Assembly: GCF_004210375.1 (NCBI RefSeq)
Contig: NW_027467782.1
Span: 36,693,771 to 36,757,770, forward strand
Direction: 5' to 3'
Length of the DNA stretch: 64,000 nt
From: Tachypleus tridentatus
Lineage: Eukaryota > Arthropoda > Merostomata > Xiphosura > Limulidae
The position numbers and the translations under genes are program-made. This document shows positions 26,301-36,417 of the stretch, in pieces; position 1 is the stretch's first letter; every line of letters begins with the position of its first letter. The notes below the pieces were generated by a model. It was not told where the DNA came from, searched no databases, and saw nothing but the letters and a program-made list of their open reading frames with translations.

Positions 26301-27985
26301 ATACATTTATTTCTAGTGGATTTCTCGTCATCAAGAACTGTCACTTCCCTTGAAAAGGAGTTACATTAGCTAATGTCCCATCCTCTGGTGTCTGCCACAC
26401 TATTCAAAAATAGATTGAATATGCGAGCTGCTTAGTACTAACATCCTTCAAGACCCACTGGGGAAAATTTGGACCAGAAGTCTTATTGTTGAAGACTTCC
26501 AATGTTTCTTAACCAGCTCAGAATTAATGAAGTTATCTTCATCTCCATTTATCAACAAGATGTTGAATTCTGCTTGAAACTGTAGCAGAAAACAAGAGTA
26601 ATATTTAATAACTCAGCCATCTCAATTATATAATAGCCTTCCTTTAGGACCTCAAGGGTCCTACTCTCATTCTAATATTGTTTACCTTTAATGCATTTAA
26701 AAGAAAATTTTGTTTAGAAATTTTTGGCCATTCTCTCCTCAATCTTTCTTGATGTCCTAATTTGTTGTTTTCACCAACTTTTTATATTCTATAATACAAG
26801 TCTTATCTCACCAGTTAACTTATAAATTAAATTCAAATGTTTTAATCTTACACATTAGCCAACCTGTTTTTAACTAGCAGCAACTCATTTCTTCCCATAA
26901 GGAAGAAGTTTATTGTTAATATTTAATTATTTTTACAATGATCATAGTCTCCAAATAACTCAGCTACTTTATTCAAAACAGAATTCTTGACACATCCCTT
27001 CAAAACACACTTTAAAATTTGTAACCAAAATATTCCTTATCTTCATAAGCAGCAAAACAAATCTAAAGGGAAATTTTTATTTACACCCAGATGTTCTCCA
27101 CCTACTCTCAGTGGTTTCTATATCTGAAGTTAAAAATAAATCTAAAGTTGCAACATTTCTAAATGTGTTCTGTTGAGAAGACTGATGACAAACCTTGGGA
27201 TCCTGAAGAGAGTCATTTGTTTGTTAAAATGAATTATCATGTTTGGGAACAGTCCACCTAAACCTGCCATTGTAGCTCATGCTCAATCATGTTGAAACCA
27301 CAAATTCCACCCATAAAATTTTCAAAAGGAACTACCTTAACATCACATTTTACAGTATGCTCTTTGAGCAGCAATGAGCTAGTATTCATTTCTGAAATTA
27401 TAGCACACAATAGCAGTGCTGTTAAAATGTTAAACAGCAGGTGCATAAAATGCCTACACTTATTTAGCAGATACTAATAGAACAATTGTATACAAGTATG
27501 TAAAGTGACTTAAGGTTAAGATCAATTTGAGAACAAGTTATAAGTGGGTGAGGAAAAGTGTAGTAAAAAACAGGCATGTGTTTACTGCCTTGTTTTAAGT
27601 TTACATTGCATGTGTATAAGCACAAATGGTTACTGTCAATAGCCTAGTTAAATAATGTAAAATTAATTTAAAAAACAACTAAATCAAGTAGGTAGAAGAG
27701 AAATGCACTTGAAAAGTCCAGTAATATAAACTATCTAATAGGTCAAGTAAATACACATACTGTGAACTCGTTTATTGTGCTTGCATATTTGTGTACAGTA
27801 CTTCTTGCAAGCTCACTTACAGAGTACAGAGTAACTGATCATATAACCTATCTTTGCTCTTGGAAGAATTCACAAGAAATAAAAAATATGAATAATATGA
27901 AGTGACTTCACTGCACATTTGCCAACCTTGAAAGAGTCTAATGGGAAGAAAAAGATCTGCTGTGGAGCTTTAACACTTTGAAATC
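14290..27985 (-). CDS. BCAT: Branched-chain amino acid aminotransferase gene (ten exons seen)
   Basis: BCAT is the PLP enzyme that reversibly transfers the amino group of leucine, isoleucine and valine to 2-oxoglutarate. Exons in transcript order: 27985-27927, 25577-25371, 25007-24899, 17709-17589, 17323-17163, 16604-16462, 16209-16124, 15871-15803, 14947-14801 and 14373-14290. The joined product (~395 residues) is near the ~390 of animal BCATs. Family blocks appear in order: [34 protein letters not shown] (second K is the expected PLP lysine), [36 protein letters not shown] and [15 protein letters not shown] corresponds to the redox CXXC centre of mitochondrial BCAT. Exons 24899-25007 and 17589-17709 are two bases short and one base long, breaking the frame; all other exons and splice phases fit. 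The start codon exon was not found, so targeting (mitochondrial or cytosolic) is open. Confidence 0.93.
14801..14947 (-). CDS. BCAT: BCAT exon with CVVC redox motif
   Basis: 147 bases, 49 codons, phase 0/0. Contains [18 protein letters not shown], then NIPTMEH and SDIQ. The two cysteines of CVVC match the redox-sensitive CXXC of BCATm. Confidence 0.93.
15803..15871 (-). CDS. BCAT: BCAT exon (FKVSER)
   Basis: 69 bases, 23 codons, phase 0/0. Reads [20 protein letters not shown] then ENR; vertebrate BCAT has EFKVSERYLTMDDL here. Confidence 0.9.
16124..16209 (-). CDS. BCAT: BCAT exon (TPPL...ILPGVTR)
   Basis: 86 bases. Reads [20 protein letters not shown] then SLLDLAKTW; the ILPGVTR block is the fold-type IV signature around the cofactor phosphate. 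Confidence 0.92.
16462..16604 (-). CDS. BCAT: BCAT exon, cofactor-binding core
   Basis: 143 bases, in frame between phases 2 and 1. Reads [20 protein letters not shown] followed by [20 protein letters not shown]; the E of TEVGTMN is a conserved PLP-pocket residue in fold-type IV aminotransferases. Confidence 0.92.
17163..17323 (-). CDS. BCAT: BCAT exon carrying the PLP lysine
   Basis: 161 bases, entry phase 0, exit phase 2. Reads [20 protein letters not shown], then [20 protein letters not shown], then [14 protein letters not shown]. By family alignment the lysine before MG forms the Schiff base with PLP. Confidence 0.92.
17589..17709 (-). CDS. BCAT: BCAT exon with one extra base
   Basis: 121 bases where 120 are needed for 40 codons. 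Reads [23 protein letters not shown], then after an extra base near 17640 continues [17 protein letters not shown]. Both splice sites and both phases agree with the neighbouring exons. Confidence 0.87.
17994..20548 (-). mobile_element. hAT transposon (ZBED5-like transposase), complete ends
   Basis: Ends are inverted: CAGGGGTTCCCAACC at the left and its complement at the right, with subterminal CGCGACCCC on both sides. The 8-bp target duplication TCTTACAC flanks it exactly (17986-17993 and 20549-20556), the hAT hallmark. The minus-strand transposase starts with [20 protein letters not shown] and ends in the hAT dimerisation region ([20 protein letters not shown]). It sits in a BCAT intron in the same orientation as the gene. 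Confidence 0.95.
18258..19984 (-). pseudogene. hAT transposase, BED finger deleted and frame broken
   Basis: From the ATG at 19984 (or the next Met) the protein reads without a break to HCMIH, meets one TGA at 19220-19222 (CGA to TGA would be a CpG transition), and continues in the same frame to YLADIF. A one-base excess in a T run near 18900 shifts frame, and a second excess in a T run near 18845 leads into the final 190 residues ([17 protein letters not shown]...). The N-terminus jumps from IEKPQCV straight to [17 protein letters not shown]. Related transposases have about 20 more residues there, holding the second Cys and the first His of the BED zinc finger. The catalytic region ([30 protein letters not shown]) is well preserved. 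Confidence 0.88.
20557..23149. other. BCAT intron sequence
   Basis: Apart from the decayed repeat at 22425-22640 I see nothing functional; long frames near 21.6-22.4 kb are low-complexity and lack splice context. Confidence 0.5.
22425..22640 (-). repeat. Decayed relative of the 47.7-48.1 kb repeat
   Basis: The reverse strand shares AGGCTGGGATCTA-like and GGAGTGCCCC(A/G)AGAAAAC blocks with 47990-48110. Lies in a BCAT intron. Confidence 0.6.
23150..24480 (-). mobile_element. Old CR1-like LINE fragment in BCAT intron
   Basis: Minus strand carries [14 protein letters not shown] near 23950-24010 (cf. GPLLFIIYINDI) and, toward 23300, a [11 protein letters not shown]-like end block. This is the same order as the fragment at 12570-13640 and clearly the same kind of element. 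Heavily decayed. Confidence 0.65.
24899..25007 (-). CDS. BCAT: BCAT exon with two one-base deletions
   Basis: 109 bases where the family alignment needs 111 (37 codons: [18 protein letters not shown]...). One T is missing from the T run at the exon start (Leu-Phe codons, about 25003-25007) and one G from the GGG run in the FRGED codons (about 24980-24984). Acceptor and donor (CCA|GTAAGT) are intact. Confidence 0.85.
25371..25577 (-). CDS. BCAT: BCAT exon, substrate-domain start
   Basis: 207 bases, 69 codons, phase 0 at both ends. Contains [27 protein letters not shown] and HNLSLHPG, diagnostic of BCAT. Acceptor TAG at 25578-25580, donor GTATGT just below 25371. Confidence 0.92.
25690..25717. 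repeat. (GA)n microsatellite
   Basis: AAAGAAAGAGAGAGAGAGAG run; a related (CT)n tract lies at 24829-24841. Confidence 0.9.
25850..25999 (+). repeat. Hammerhead-like repeat, copy P1
   Basis: CTGACAA (25875) is followed by a perfect 5-bp stem TGACC/GGTCA around a six-base loop, then AAAATG, CCATACCAGTCGTTTTTAAG and a 3' block ending TTGCTTGTCATCAC. Same order of blocks as the copies at 26.2, 34.4 and 52.1 kb. Confidence 0.7.
26205..26345 (+). repeat. Hammerhead-like repeat, copy P2
   Basis: Contains GAAGA, stem TGATC/GGTCA (one G-U pair), AAAAC, GTTCTCTCCTTATCA, TGTACCAGCCGTTCAGAG and the 3' block GTGGATTTCTCGTCATC. Confidence 0.75.
26350..27000 (-). mobile_element. Old CR1-like LINE fragment (RT N-terminal part) in BCAT intron
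   Basis: Minus strand reads, through several frames, [18 protein letters not shown] (cf. KAELLNNYF), [20 protein letters not shown] and [14 protein letters not shown] (cf. PEDWKTANVTPIFK). This is the segment before the RT core. BCAT exons lie between it and the piece at 23150-24480, so they are separate insertions. Confidence 0.65.
27927..27985 (-). CDS. BCAT: BCAT probable N-terminal exon
   Basis: 59 bases between a CAG acceptor (27986-27988) and a GTTGG donor. They read [20 protein letters not shown] in the frame that joins to FADLEII of the next exon; vertebrate BCAT2 has a comparable SFKAADL junction. Entry is phase 1, so a first exon carrying the ATG must lie upstream. The sequence before the SFK motif is not conserved, as expected for a leader. 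Confidence 0.5.
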
Positions 27986-29869
27986 CTGCAAAAAAAGAAG
28001 GGAGAAATTATTTTTGACTGCTTATCAACTTCACTTAATATATACTTCTTATATGCAAAAACAGAGATACTATATACAGTGTAGAATTATTTTAAACACT
28101 ACTTTTTACTCTTATCTAATAGGAATATGAAGTATGATATTCAAATAACTTGTATAACAATCTACAATTTTAATTTCTGATAGCCTGTACCCATTTACAA
28201 AAGTTATTTGAAATATGCATAGTACATGTGTGTATGTATGTATATTAACAGTGCAAGTAAAAGACATTAACACAGCAAGAGTAAAAAAATATATCATTGT
28301 GAAATAAACTGGTAGTTGGTTTAAAAACTAATCCAAGTACCACATTATGCTTTTAACCACAAGAAAAAGAAATTTCTAAACAATATTGAAGTTATCCAAT
28401 AAATGATTGGTAGAATGTTAGGAGTTCTTCTACCTCCACTGCCCAAGTCAGTTTATAGCTGACAAGTTTAAATATTAAAAAACCTCCATTAATCTATTAT
28501 TTTTCAATATATCTCAGTAACAGCGATATTTATATTTAACCCACATTTACACACGATGTCAAGTTGAAAATAAAATCTGATCTAAAATAGTTAAATGCTT
28601 GTTGCCAAAATAGCATTATGTTACAGTTTATAGCAGGCATTGACGTCTTACCAATGTTTAAATATTTAAACTTTCATAATTAACTGTTTACAAAAGGGGG
28701 TTTTAAGGTGCAAGTGTGTTTATAATTCAGTTCCATTACTTAGAATGGTAATCGTAAATTTAAGTTAATATTCTAAAACGGATATTGAAAATTTATCACC
28801 ACCATCAAAAAGTGAAATTGGCTAAGTGGTTTATTCCTGAAGATTTATATTGATTTTTCCACAGTTTGTTTGATAAAGTGATTTGTTAGTTGATTTTGAA
28901 AATTTTGAACTGTAATAAATTTATTTTTTTTCTTAAAATACTATATAAAAGTAGTAGATAGCCATTAACTATTGGTTAGTCAAGAAATTAGGAAATTAAT
29001 ATCGCATTTTTGACGACCTAATAAGCCTAGTGTCGGGAATCATGCAGACTTTTTGAAGGCAGCAGCATAGCATATTTAAAGCATCTTAATTGAAAATGGA
29101 GAAACAAAGAACCGATACATTTTTCACTTTTTAAAAGGAGAGCAAGGGCAAGGTAGTAAGGAAATGACTGACTTTAAGATGAAAGCAGTAATAAGCTGGG
29201 GTTAGCAGCAGCAGATGAAGACAGCCAAATAAAGAAATCTAAAGATGAAGCTCAGTTACTATTGGTCGTTCAAAACCTGACCTAAGAATAAAGATCAATT
29301 TCTACATTTTCAGTAACAAAAATGGGGGAAAGGGCAGCATATTTTTTATAGCAACTGGTATAGTCAGTTTCCATACGTAGAGTCCACAATAAAGTGGATA
29401 CTGTATTATGTTTGCTACCACCATTTTGCTTCACAAAGTCGTTCCGTAGAACCATGTTTTGTAGTTATTGTTTCCAAAAAAGAGTGGAAATATGCTAGGT
29501 ATAAATTGAAAGTCAAGGTAAATACCAAATAAACTTGTAAAGCTTTGCTTCACTTTGGCACCACTTTAAATGTAGTTCAAAATACGGGTTTGATGCCGCA
29601 AAACTGCTGCACAGCAGTCTATATGGGGAAAATAAGTACTTTGTTAGACTTACGGATATTAATCTGTCCAGGCAAGGTTTAGCATGGAAATCTGATAGAG
29701 CATGAGGCAAATGATTCTTTAAATAAATGCAGTGGTATTGAACTTAAATGAGAATAGGATTTAGTTAACTTCAAAAGCAGCAAACGGAAAATGCAAAATA
29801 TAGAAGCAAAGAAATACACAATTTTACTAAAGCTACTGAAACTCATTTACAGTTACACATTTATTTTAG
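27986..29869. other. Upstream of visible BCAT exons; first exon not found
   Basis: Should contain, or precede, the BCAT first exon and promoter. A faint coding-like string near 29094-29160 (EKQRTDTFFTF) may be transposase debris. Confidence 0.4.
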
Positions 29870-30620
29870 TGCTTGCATACGTTTCCGTTTGATACGTGTG
29901 ACGTATATTGCTGGACGCGTATCGAAATTTTGCCCGTTCTCCAAGTTTGTAGAAGAGTCAGGAATAAAAATCAAGAATCTCACCTAAAAGTATATTAACC
30001 GACGCGCAGAGAGAGAGTGAGAATGGATTAGTGGTCAGGTACAGGTCACTAAACTAAGTCTTGTAAGCTATAGTTGTGATAAACGCTTATTAGTAGGAAA
30101 ACAGACGTTCCACTTGGAACGTTTATAGATTTAACTCTACGATCCGTTCAACTTCGGAGTTAACTTCGGACGTTAGTATTTCTTTCTACAATATTTCTAG
30201 ATATTTTTCTCTGGGAAATAAACTTGTAAACCGCGATGGGCAACAAGTATAGCTAGTATTCCCGTCAAGTGAAGTAAGGGTATGTTTACGAACATGAATG
30301 GTTTGTGCTTTGTGGACCTGTCGTAGATAAAACAGTTATAGACCAGGTAGAAGACTATGGTGTTTGCGAGATTGTAAAATTCTGTATATAATCGTGTATT
30401 AACTATCTGCAACAAGGTAATAAATTGTACTTTGTATATTGAAATGTGTTAAAAAAGAAAAAAAATGTATGCATGGATCTTGTTGGCGAATACAAATTTG
30501 CTACATTATGAAATTCAATTAACTTCTAATTTAAAATTCCCAGCTATTTGAAATCATAATTCCAAACATACGTGGTGTAATAAATCGGATACAAGTCCGA
30601 AATAAATACCTAACACTACG
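29870..30620. repeat. Dispersed ~0.6-0.7 kb repeat, copy A
   Basis: Shares ordered blocks with copy B at 33620-34330: GTATATTAACCGACGCGC, AGCTATAGTTGTGATAAACG, CTTCGGACGTTAG, GTGGACCTG, AAATGTGTTAAA and AATAAATCGG...GTCCGAAATAAA. No long reading frame in either direction. Confidence 0.7.
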
Positions 30621-30636
30621 GTATGTGTAACAACTG

Positions 30637-30890
30637 AGCCCGGCATGGCCAGGTTGTTAAGGTAATTGACTCGTAATCCGAGGGTCGCGGATTCGAATCC
30701 CCGCGACAAACATGCTCGTTTTTTCAGCCGTGGGGGAATTATGTGATAGTCAATCCCACTTGGTAAAAGAGTATCCCAAGAGTTGGCGATGATCACTAGT
30801 TGCCTTCCCTCGAGTCTTACACTGCAAAATTAGGAACGGCTAGCGCAGATAGCCCTCGTGTAGCTTTGTGCGAAATTTAAAAAACAATCG
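30637..30890 (+). mobile_element. SINE, small internal deletions
   Basis: GCCCGGCATGGCCAGGTTG head, GTCGCGGATTCGAATCC B-box, body with a few deletions, tail GCAGATAGCCCTCGTGTAGC. Confidence 0.92.
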
Positions 30891-32179
30891 ACTGAAGAAG
30901 TTGCCAATAATGTAAGTAAGGCAAAGTTCAAGGTATTAATATACTACTCGGCGATTTATTGTAAAATCTCCAAACTGGATCTTGCTAATGCCATAGTAAA
31001 CTACGTGAAGCATTTCGTTAGAAAAATCAAAAATTGAGATGAAATTGTCACAAATTAGATTTGTGTAATTTTTGAAATTTTCTCCCAACAGAAAATTTAA
31101 ATAAATCAATAAAAGAAGAAAGAAAGAAAGTCCCAGAGCAACAGAATGAACCAAGCAGAGAATGAAAGTTAATGACTGAGAAAGCTCCTCTTTGAAGTAG
31201 AAGAACAAAAGATTCTATTTAATGATAGTCTTTGTTGCAACATCATAGTCGAGTTTTAATTTCACTTGTATATTAAAACAACAGGTCAATGATAAACAAA
31301 AAATCTTATTTTATAAATTTTTAGTTTAAAGGGGACCAAGCCAAGCTGGCTAAGTATTTAAACATTAGCCTTGTACAGTACTGTATATTAGGTGCATGTT
31401 ACAAAATGTTTTGGAAAAAAAAACACTATTGGAACGACAAACAATAAATTTTATAAAGTACAAAGTCTTAAATTTTAAGACCAAGAAGTCTGTTAAGTGG
31501 TTCGTTTAAATGTTGGTTTAGTAATATAGTAAATCGTTTGTCTGTATTAAGTTCTCAAAAACTCACCAGTACAATACACAGAATCAGCTACAGTAGTTAT
31601 GCGGCTAACTAACTCAATCACTATAGTGATTTGAGAAACTGCTACAAAAACAAACCCAAAATCTTTAACTTAGTTCCACACTTTACTTGATAAGCCCCCC
31701 CTTCTAACAAGTTACGTCTTTAATTTCGTTCCGCTCTGCGATTTTACGAAACCTACATGATCATTTAAGGAAAATCTTTGCATATGAGAAAACATCTTAA
31801 AATCAATACGAATATTCCTAATGTTTACAGTATACAGTGTCAAACATGACCAATCAGATATTAGTAATAAGGTTTTAAAACTACTGATGCATGAAAGTAA
31901 AAATTTCTATAAAGCGAAGTTCCATTTGTTGGTTTATCTAAAATTAGGCAGAGGTGCACATGGTTAGATTATGGTATTTTTACTTATTTAAAAAATAAAT
32001 TACTGTTTCACACTAACTGATCGCGTAGAATGCAGGATGAAAATGTGAAAGTAAAATTAGCTACTAATTATTTCTTAACTAATTTAGTTACTGAAAGATG
32101 TTAAGTAATACTATTCGTATTAAGTGTGCTGCGTTTAGTCGAAAAAGCGTTGTTCTAATCAATTGTCTACAGAGCATTA

Positions 32180-32452
32180 TATTTTTTTTTAATTTCGCAC
32201 AAAGCTACTCGAGGGCTATCTGTGCTAGCCGTCCCTAATTTAGCAGTGTAAGACTAGAGGGAAGGCAGCTAGTCATCACCACCCACCGCCAACTCTTGGG
32301 CTACTCTTTTACCAACGAATAGTGGCATTGACCGTCACATTATAACGCCCCCACGGCTGAAAGGGCGGGCATGTTTGGCGCGACGGGGACGCGAACCCGC
32401 GACCCTCAAATTACGAGTCGCACGCCTTAACACGCTTGGCCATGCCTGGCCT
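32180..32452 (-). mobile_element. SINE, full length with target duplication
   Basis: Reverse orientation, starting with a poly-T run. AGAGCATTA is repeated at 32171-32179 and 32453-32461. One of the best-preserved copies in the window. Confidence 0.94.
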
Positions 32453-33619
32453 AGAGCATTAGAAAGAACTAAAACCAAGCAACAACACCCTAAAGGAAGA
32501 ACGGGTGGTAATAACTAACCCGTGTTGGTATGTTTCAAGTTTATTTCAGAATTTCTGAAGCAGAACCCCAACCAACGTAAAACTTAGAGATAAAGCTGAT
32601 GTACAGCTATTACCCTCCATCAATCACATAAAATTTAAAAAGGAACATAGAAGGAAAGAAGCGATAGTCATTTTCGTCTAAGCTAGCAATCATTATGAAA
32701 GAAGCTGTTCAACTTCGTAATCTTTCCTGGTTACGAATTTGGCACTAGTCCCAGTTTAAAATCTTGGAAAAACGACTATTGTGAAATACTCTGAAGAAAC
32801 CAAACTACTTCAGAACGTAAGTAAATAACATTCCAAAACGGTTTACCAATATTAAATTTTAATTTCAAGTAATGTACTTGTTTCTCTAAATACAGTCATA
32901 TTAAGATATGTATGTATCAGTACAATTCGAAAAATGTATAGATCTATCCATATAAACATACAGTAGCAGAAACGACGCCTTAAGGACGGCTGTTTGTGGT
33001 AGTAAGTAGTAATCGCAATATTGTGAACAGACAAAAGATGTACTTTTCTTCGAAGTACTGCGCTGGAAAATGTTTGGATTGCGCTGCTTCGTCATGCCCA
33101 ACAAGGTGATTCAATTACAGGTGTGAAAACGGGGTTAATTCTAGTTTAGTAGAATTCAAAGTTACGCCAACAGAGATAGAATCTTCGGGTCTATTCCTAA
33201 CGAAGGTCGTGTTCTTATAGTGAAAAGTACGTAAAAGTTCTGTTCCGTTATAAAGTGGTCCTTACAATTATATTTATAACGGAGTGACTCTTGAAAACCC
33301 AGGGAGAATTTTTGTTTGCGGTACTATCCAAGAGGTAACCTTCAGTGATTGCAGCACTTAAACTTTTAGGTAGAATTAGAGTAAACTGACTTAAAATCTT
33401 CAGTTCGCTTTTTTAAAGCATTGGCTATTTGTGTGCGACAGAAATACCCGATTTAATTTTTACTCAGTATTTCCACCAGCCTGCCTACCTTCAAACTGAA
33501 ATGTTCAGATGAGATTAGTGTAGATTATTAGTTCGAACTAAAAAATTTATACTTGGAAGAAAAAGTCAGCCCACTAAGATTACTGTAACAGATTTACTGT
33601 TGTGCATTTTAGTACCTAC

Positions 33620-34330
33620 GCTTGTTACTTTATAGTTTATTTTTGCATGTGACATATTCACTGTATTGCGTAATACCACCTGTTCCCGAAATCTCTAGAG
33701 AATTCTTGAAAGTGAGAATCAAAAACATGTTTACGAAACCGCACTGATTATTGAAAATTAAAAAGAAATTCACGTGATTGGTATATAAAAATTGACGCGC
33801 CGAAAAACTGCATTATTACTGCACAGCTAAAGTCAGTATACTACATGCTAGGAAGCTATAATTGTGATTAACGCCTAATAATCGTAAAGTTACAAAACCG
33901 GACTAGGGTTAGATTTCGAGTATTACAAACTGTTCACTGAATAACTTCGGATGTTAGAATTTCTACAAGGACATTAAATATTATCATCGGTAAAACTCAG
34001 CTACGTGAGGCGTAACAAACAATTTGCTCGTCGTGGACCTGGTTGGACGATAAGAGTTCTAGAGCGGATACAAGTTTCTGTATTGTTAGTTTGTAGAACT
34101 GTTGTATATGAAGTCAAATTTGCCAATAATTAGAATAAAAGTATTATTTTTGTTTGTATATTAAAAATGTGTTAAAGAAAACTGTGTATATCAATCTCAT
34201 TCGCAAATACCATAAAATTGATAAATATTAACAGTTAATTAAATTCAAATTTACAGTTGAGTTAGTAATACGTAACGTACATAACGTAGTAAATCGTAGG
34301 CTCATCCGAAATAAAAAACATAATATTGCA
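33620..34330. repeat. Dispersed repeat, copy B
   Basis: Blocks as in copy A: GGTATATAAAAATTGACGCG, AGCTATAATTGTGATTAACG, CTTCGGATGTTAGAATTTCT, GTGGACCTGG, and a 3' end TAACGTAGTAAATCGTAGG. Confidence 0.72.
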
Positions 34331-34344
34331 AGAACAAGAGGCAG

Positions 34345-34490
34345 TTTTAAAATGAAACCCACTTGAAATAAAACGCATCTCTTAACCTGAAAATTACCTA
34401 GGAAGGTCGAAAAGTTGTTCTCTCCTTATCAATAAGTAAGTATTAATACTTACCAGCCGTTCCGAGATGCGTTTTGGTTTGTATACTTGT
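34345..34490 (+). repeat. Hammerhead-like repeat with inverted arm, copy P3
   Basis: Left arm 34350-34381 is the reverse complement of the family 3' block. AAAACGCATCTC (34370-34381) pairs perfectly over 12 bp with GAGATGCGTTTT (34464-34475). Between them are CTGA (34387-34390), ACC/GGT, GAAA (34409-34412), a perfect 18-bp palindrome (GTAAGTATTAATACTTAC) and CCAGCCGTTCC. Confidence 0.75.
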
Positions 34491-34927
34491 TAAACACAGA
34501 CAAGCGTAAAGACGCAATAACGATTTTGAAAGGTTTAATTCTTTTTAACCATTAACTATATTAGCACTGAAAATATTTAGATAGTACTCTAAATAATTAG
34601 AGTACACATTTGTTAGCAAAATCAAACCAGAAACAAAAATGGTATGTAGAGTTTCGTTTAACACGTTAACTGCTTATACAATGCATTTGGGATTATAGTA
34701 AGAAAACTTGAGTTCAGCATTCACTTTAAAGACTAAAAAACATAGTTGTGTGTAAGCGTAAAGTTACAAATGAGTTGATCTGCGTTGTACCTAAGGAGAT
34801 GTATAAGCCGACTTTTTACCAAGATTTATTGCTAAGGAATATGGGCGAGGATTAAGGATAAAAGTTGAAGTGCTTCTAGTCAATAACCAGAAATGCTAAT
34901 GCTCGTAGGTATTTGCAACCGTAATAA

Positions 34928-34978
34928 GGTTTGTTTTTGAACTTCGCGCAAAGCTACACGAGATCTATCTACTCTCCG
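34928..34978 (-). mobile_element. SINE tail fragment
   Basis: Only the 3' end is present (TTCGCGCAAAGCTACACGAG). Confidence 0.75.
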
Positions 34979-35454
34979 TAACAACTTAAGTATTTGCCTT
35001 AAAATACTCACGAACACGTTAAGATAAAAACGATTGTTTGTTGAATCGTGTGGTACGGAATAGTTATCACCACAATGTAAGACAAATTACGTAATAATGC
35101 GATTTGTTTTTACGACGATTCTTCTATTCCAGCTTTTCTGAAACGAACTTTTAAAAAGTGAATTTTCTGCAAGCTTACCAGGATAGAAAAAATGGTAGAA
35201 AACGAATCTTGCATTGTTATGCGAAATAGCCGAATGCTTCTTTCTATCAAGGTTATCAAGTTTGAGGCAAGTAAAACATTTTGTTAAAAAGCCTTATTTA
35301 CAATTCAGAGATTTTTGCAAGCACCAATTCCTTTGTTATTATTACATTTTTTTATTATAATTTTACTTGAACTTAGTTTGAGTAATATTGATAATTATTT
35401 TAATTTATAGATTATTTAAATGTGCCTTTCATTAATTATTGAAGTATTTTGAAA

Positions 35455-35545
35455 CCAATAAATTCAAATTTACAGTTGACTTAGTAATACGTAACGTACA
35501 TAACGTAATAAATCGTAGGCTCGTCCGAAATAAAACATACGTAAC
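35455..35545. repeat. Dispersed repeat, 3'-end fragment
   Basis: About 90 bases nearly identical to 34238-34330 (TTAGTAATACGTAACGTACA and GTAGGCTCGTCCGAAATAAA), in direct orientation. Confidence 0.85.
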
Positions 35546-35912
35546 ATTGCACGCTGATACAGTGATAAAATTCAAATATTTAAAACATTTTACTTGCTCA
35601 ATATAGATATTCTAAACTGGGTTCATTATGTTTTATTATCTAAAAAGTATTTAACATTTACATTTTAAATTTCAAATACAGTTTATGAAAGTGGCCTGTT
35701 TAATTATTTTCACTGAACTAGGACTTAAAGGTGAATTTTCAACACATTTAATAATTGCCTTAGAAATTGTACTTGGTTAGGTATAGTTCCTGTGTGGTTA
35801 TCACATTTTTAAACACTTTAGTTTTTGAGTAAAAAATGAAACAAAAGATGCGGGTCCTCGAACTCAGGTTCCTCTCCGTCGTTCGGCTGTTTCCGTGACG
35901 TTTTACAACTAT

Positions 35913-35932
35913 GATGTAATAGTTGCCAAACA
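35913..35932. repeat. Left arm of inverted repeat flanking the THAP gene
   Basis: GATGTAATAGTTGCCAAACA, about 135 bases upstream of the THAP start codon. Confidence 0.85.
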
Positions 35933-36066
35933 CGCTTCGTTGCGCGCCGACCATTTTGTTCCTTTTAGTGCTGGTGTTTTATGTAAATCTATCGGTGCTT
36001 TTTTCGGATAACATACTTTGCAAGATTATTTTTTGTCTTGATATTGCTACTTTGTTTTATGTTAAC

Positions 36067-36417
36067 ATGGTTTACTGCGTTGCTTATGGTTGTAAAAACG
36101 GTTCGGCATTGGGTAAAAGCTTCTTTTCGTTTCCGTGCAAGGAGAAGGAACCGGCAAGGTGGCGACAGTGGGTGCGGATGGTCAATAGGAAGAACTGGAC
36201 ACCTTCACACCATGCAAAGCTTTGTCAAAATCACTGAACGCTCATGGTTTGTGTCAGATCCCACTGTTTTGAATTCCGTGGATGTCAAGCCAGGCAGGTT
36301 GAGACTGAAAAAAAAACCATCTTTCCTCGTTTAGAGCTGAGGACTGATCTTAGCCTGCTGCATACAGGTTCCACCCCTCTGAAGCCATCTCTTGCCATCA
36401 AGAAAACAAACTTAAAG
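36067..36417 (+). CDS. THAP gene exon 1 (zinc finger)
   Basis: 351 bases holding the whole C2CH finger and a C-terminal stretch PRLELRTDLSLLHTG. Donor AAG|GTATGT. Frame changes after LCQNH (about 36235) and at the A run 36308-36316. A related in-frame string ERSWFVSDPTVLNSVDVKPG lies between them. Confidence 0.85.

Noticed and set aside
14290-27985. BCAT as a pseudogene because of its frame breaks
   Set aside because: Introns, splice phases and catalytic residues are intact and unrelated neighbouring genes show the same kind of single-base breaks.
29090-29180. Start of a second transposase (EKQRTDTFFTF)
   Set aside because: Only one short match with stops after it; no terminal repeats found.
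35923-36066. Upstream in-frame extension of the THAP protein
   Set aside because: It is hydrophobic and unlike any THAP protein; the domain normally starts at or next to the initiator methionine, as at 36067.
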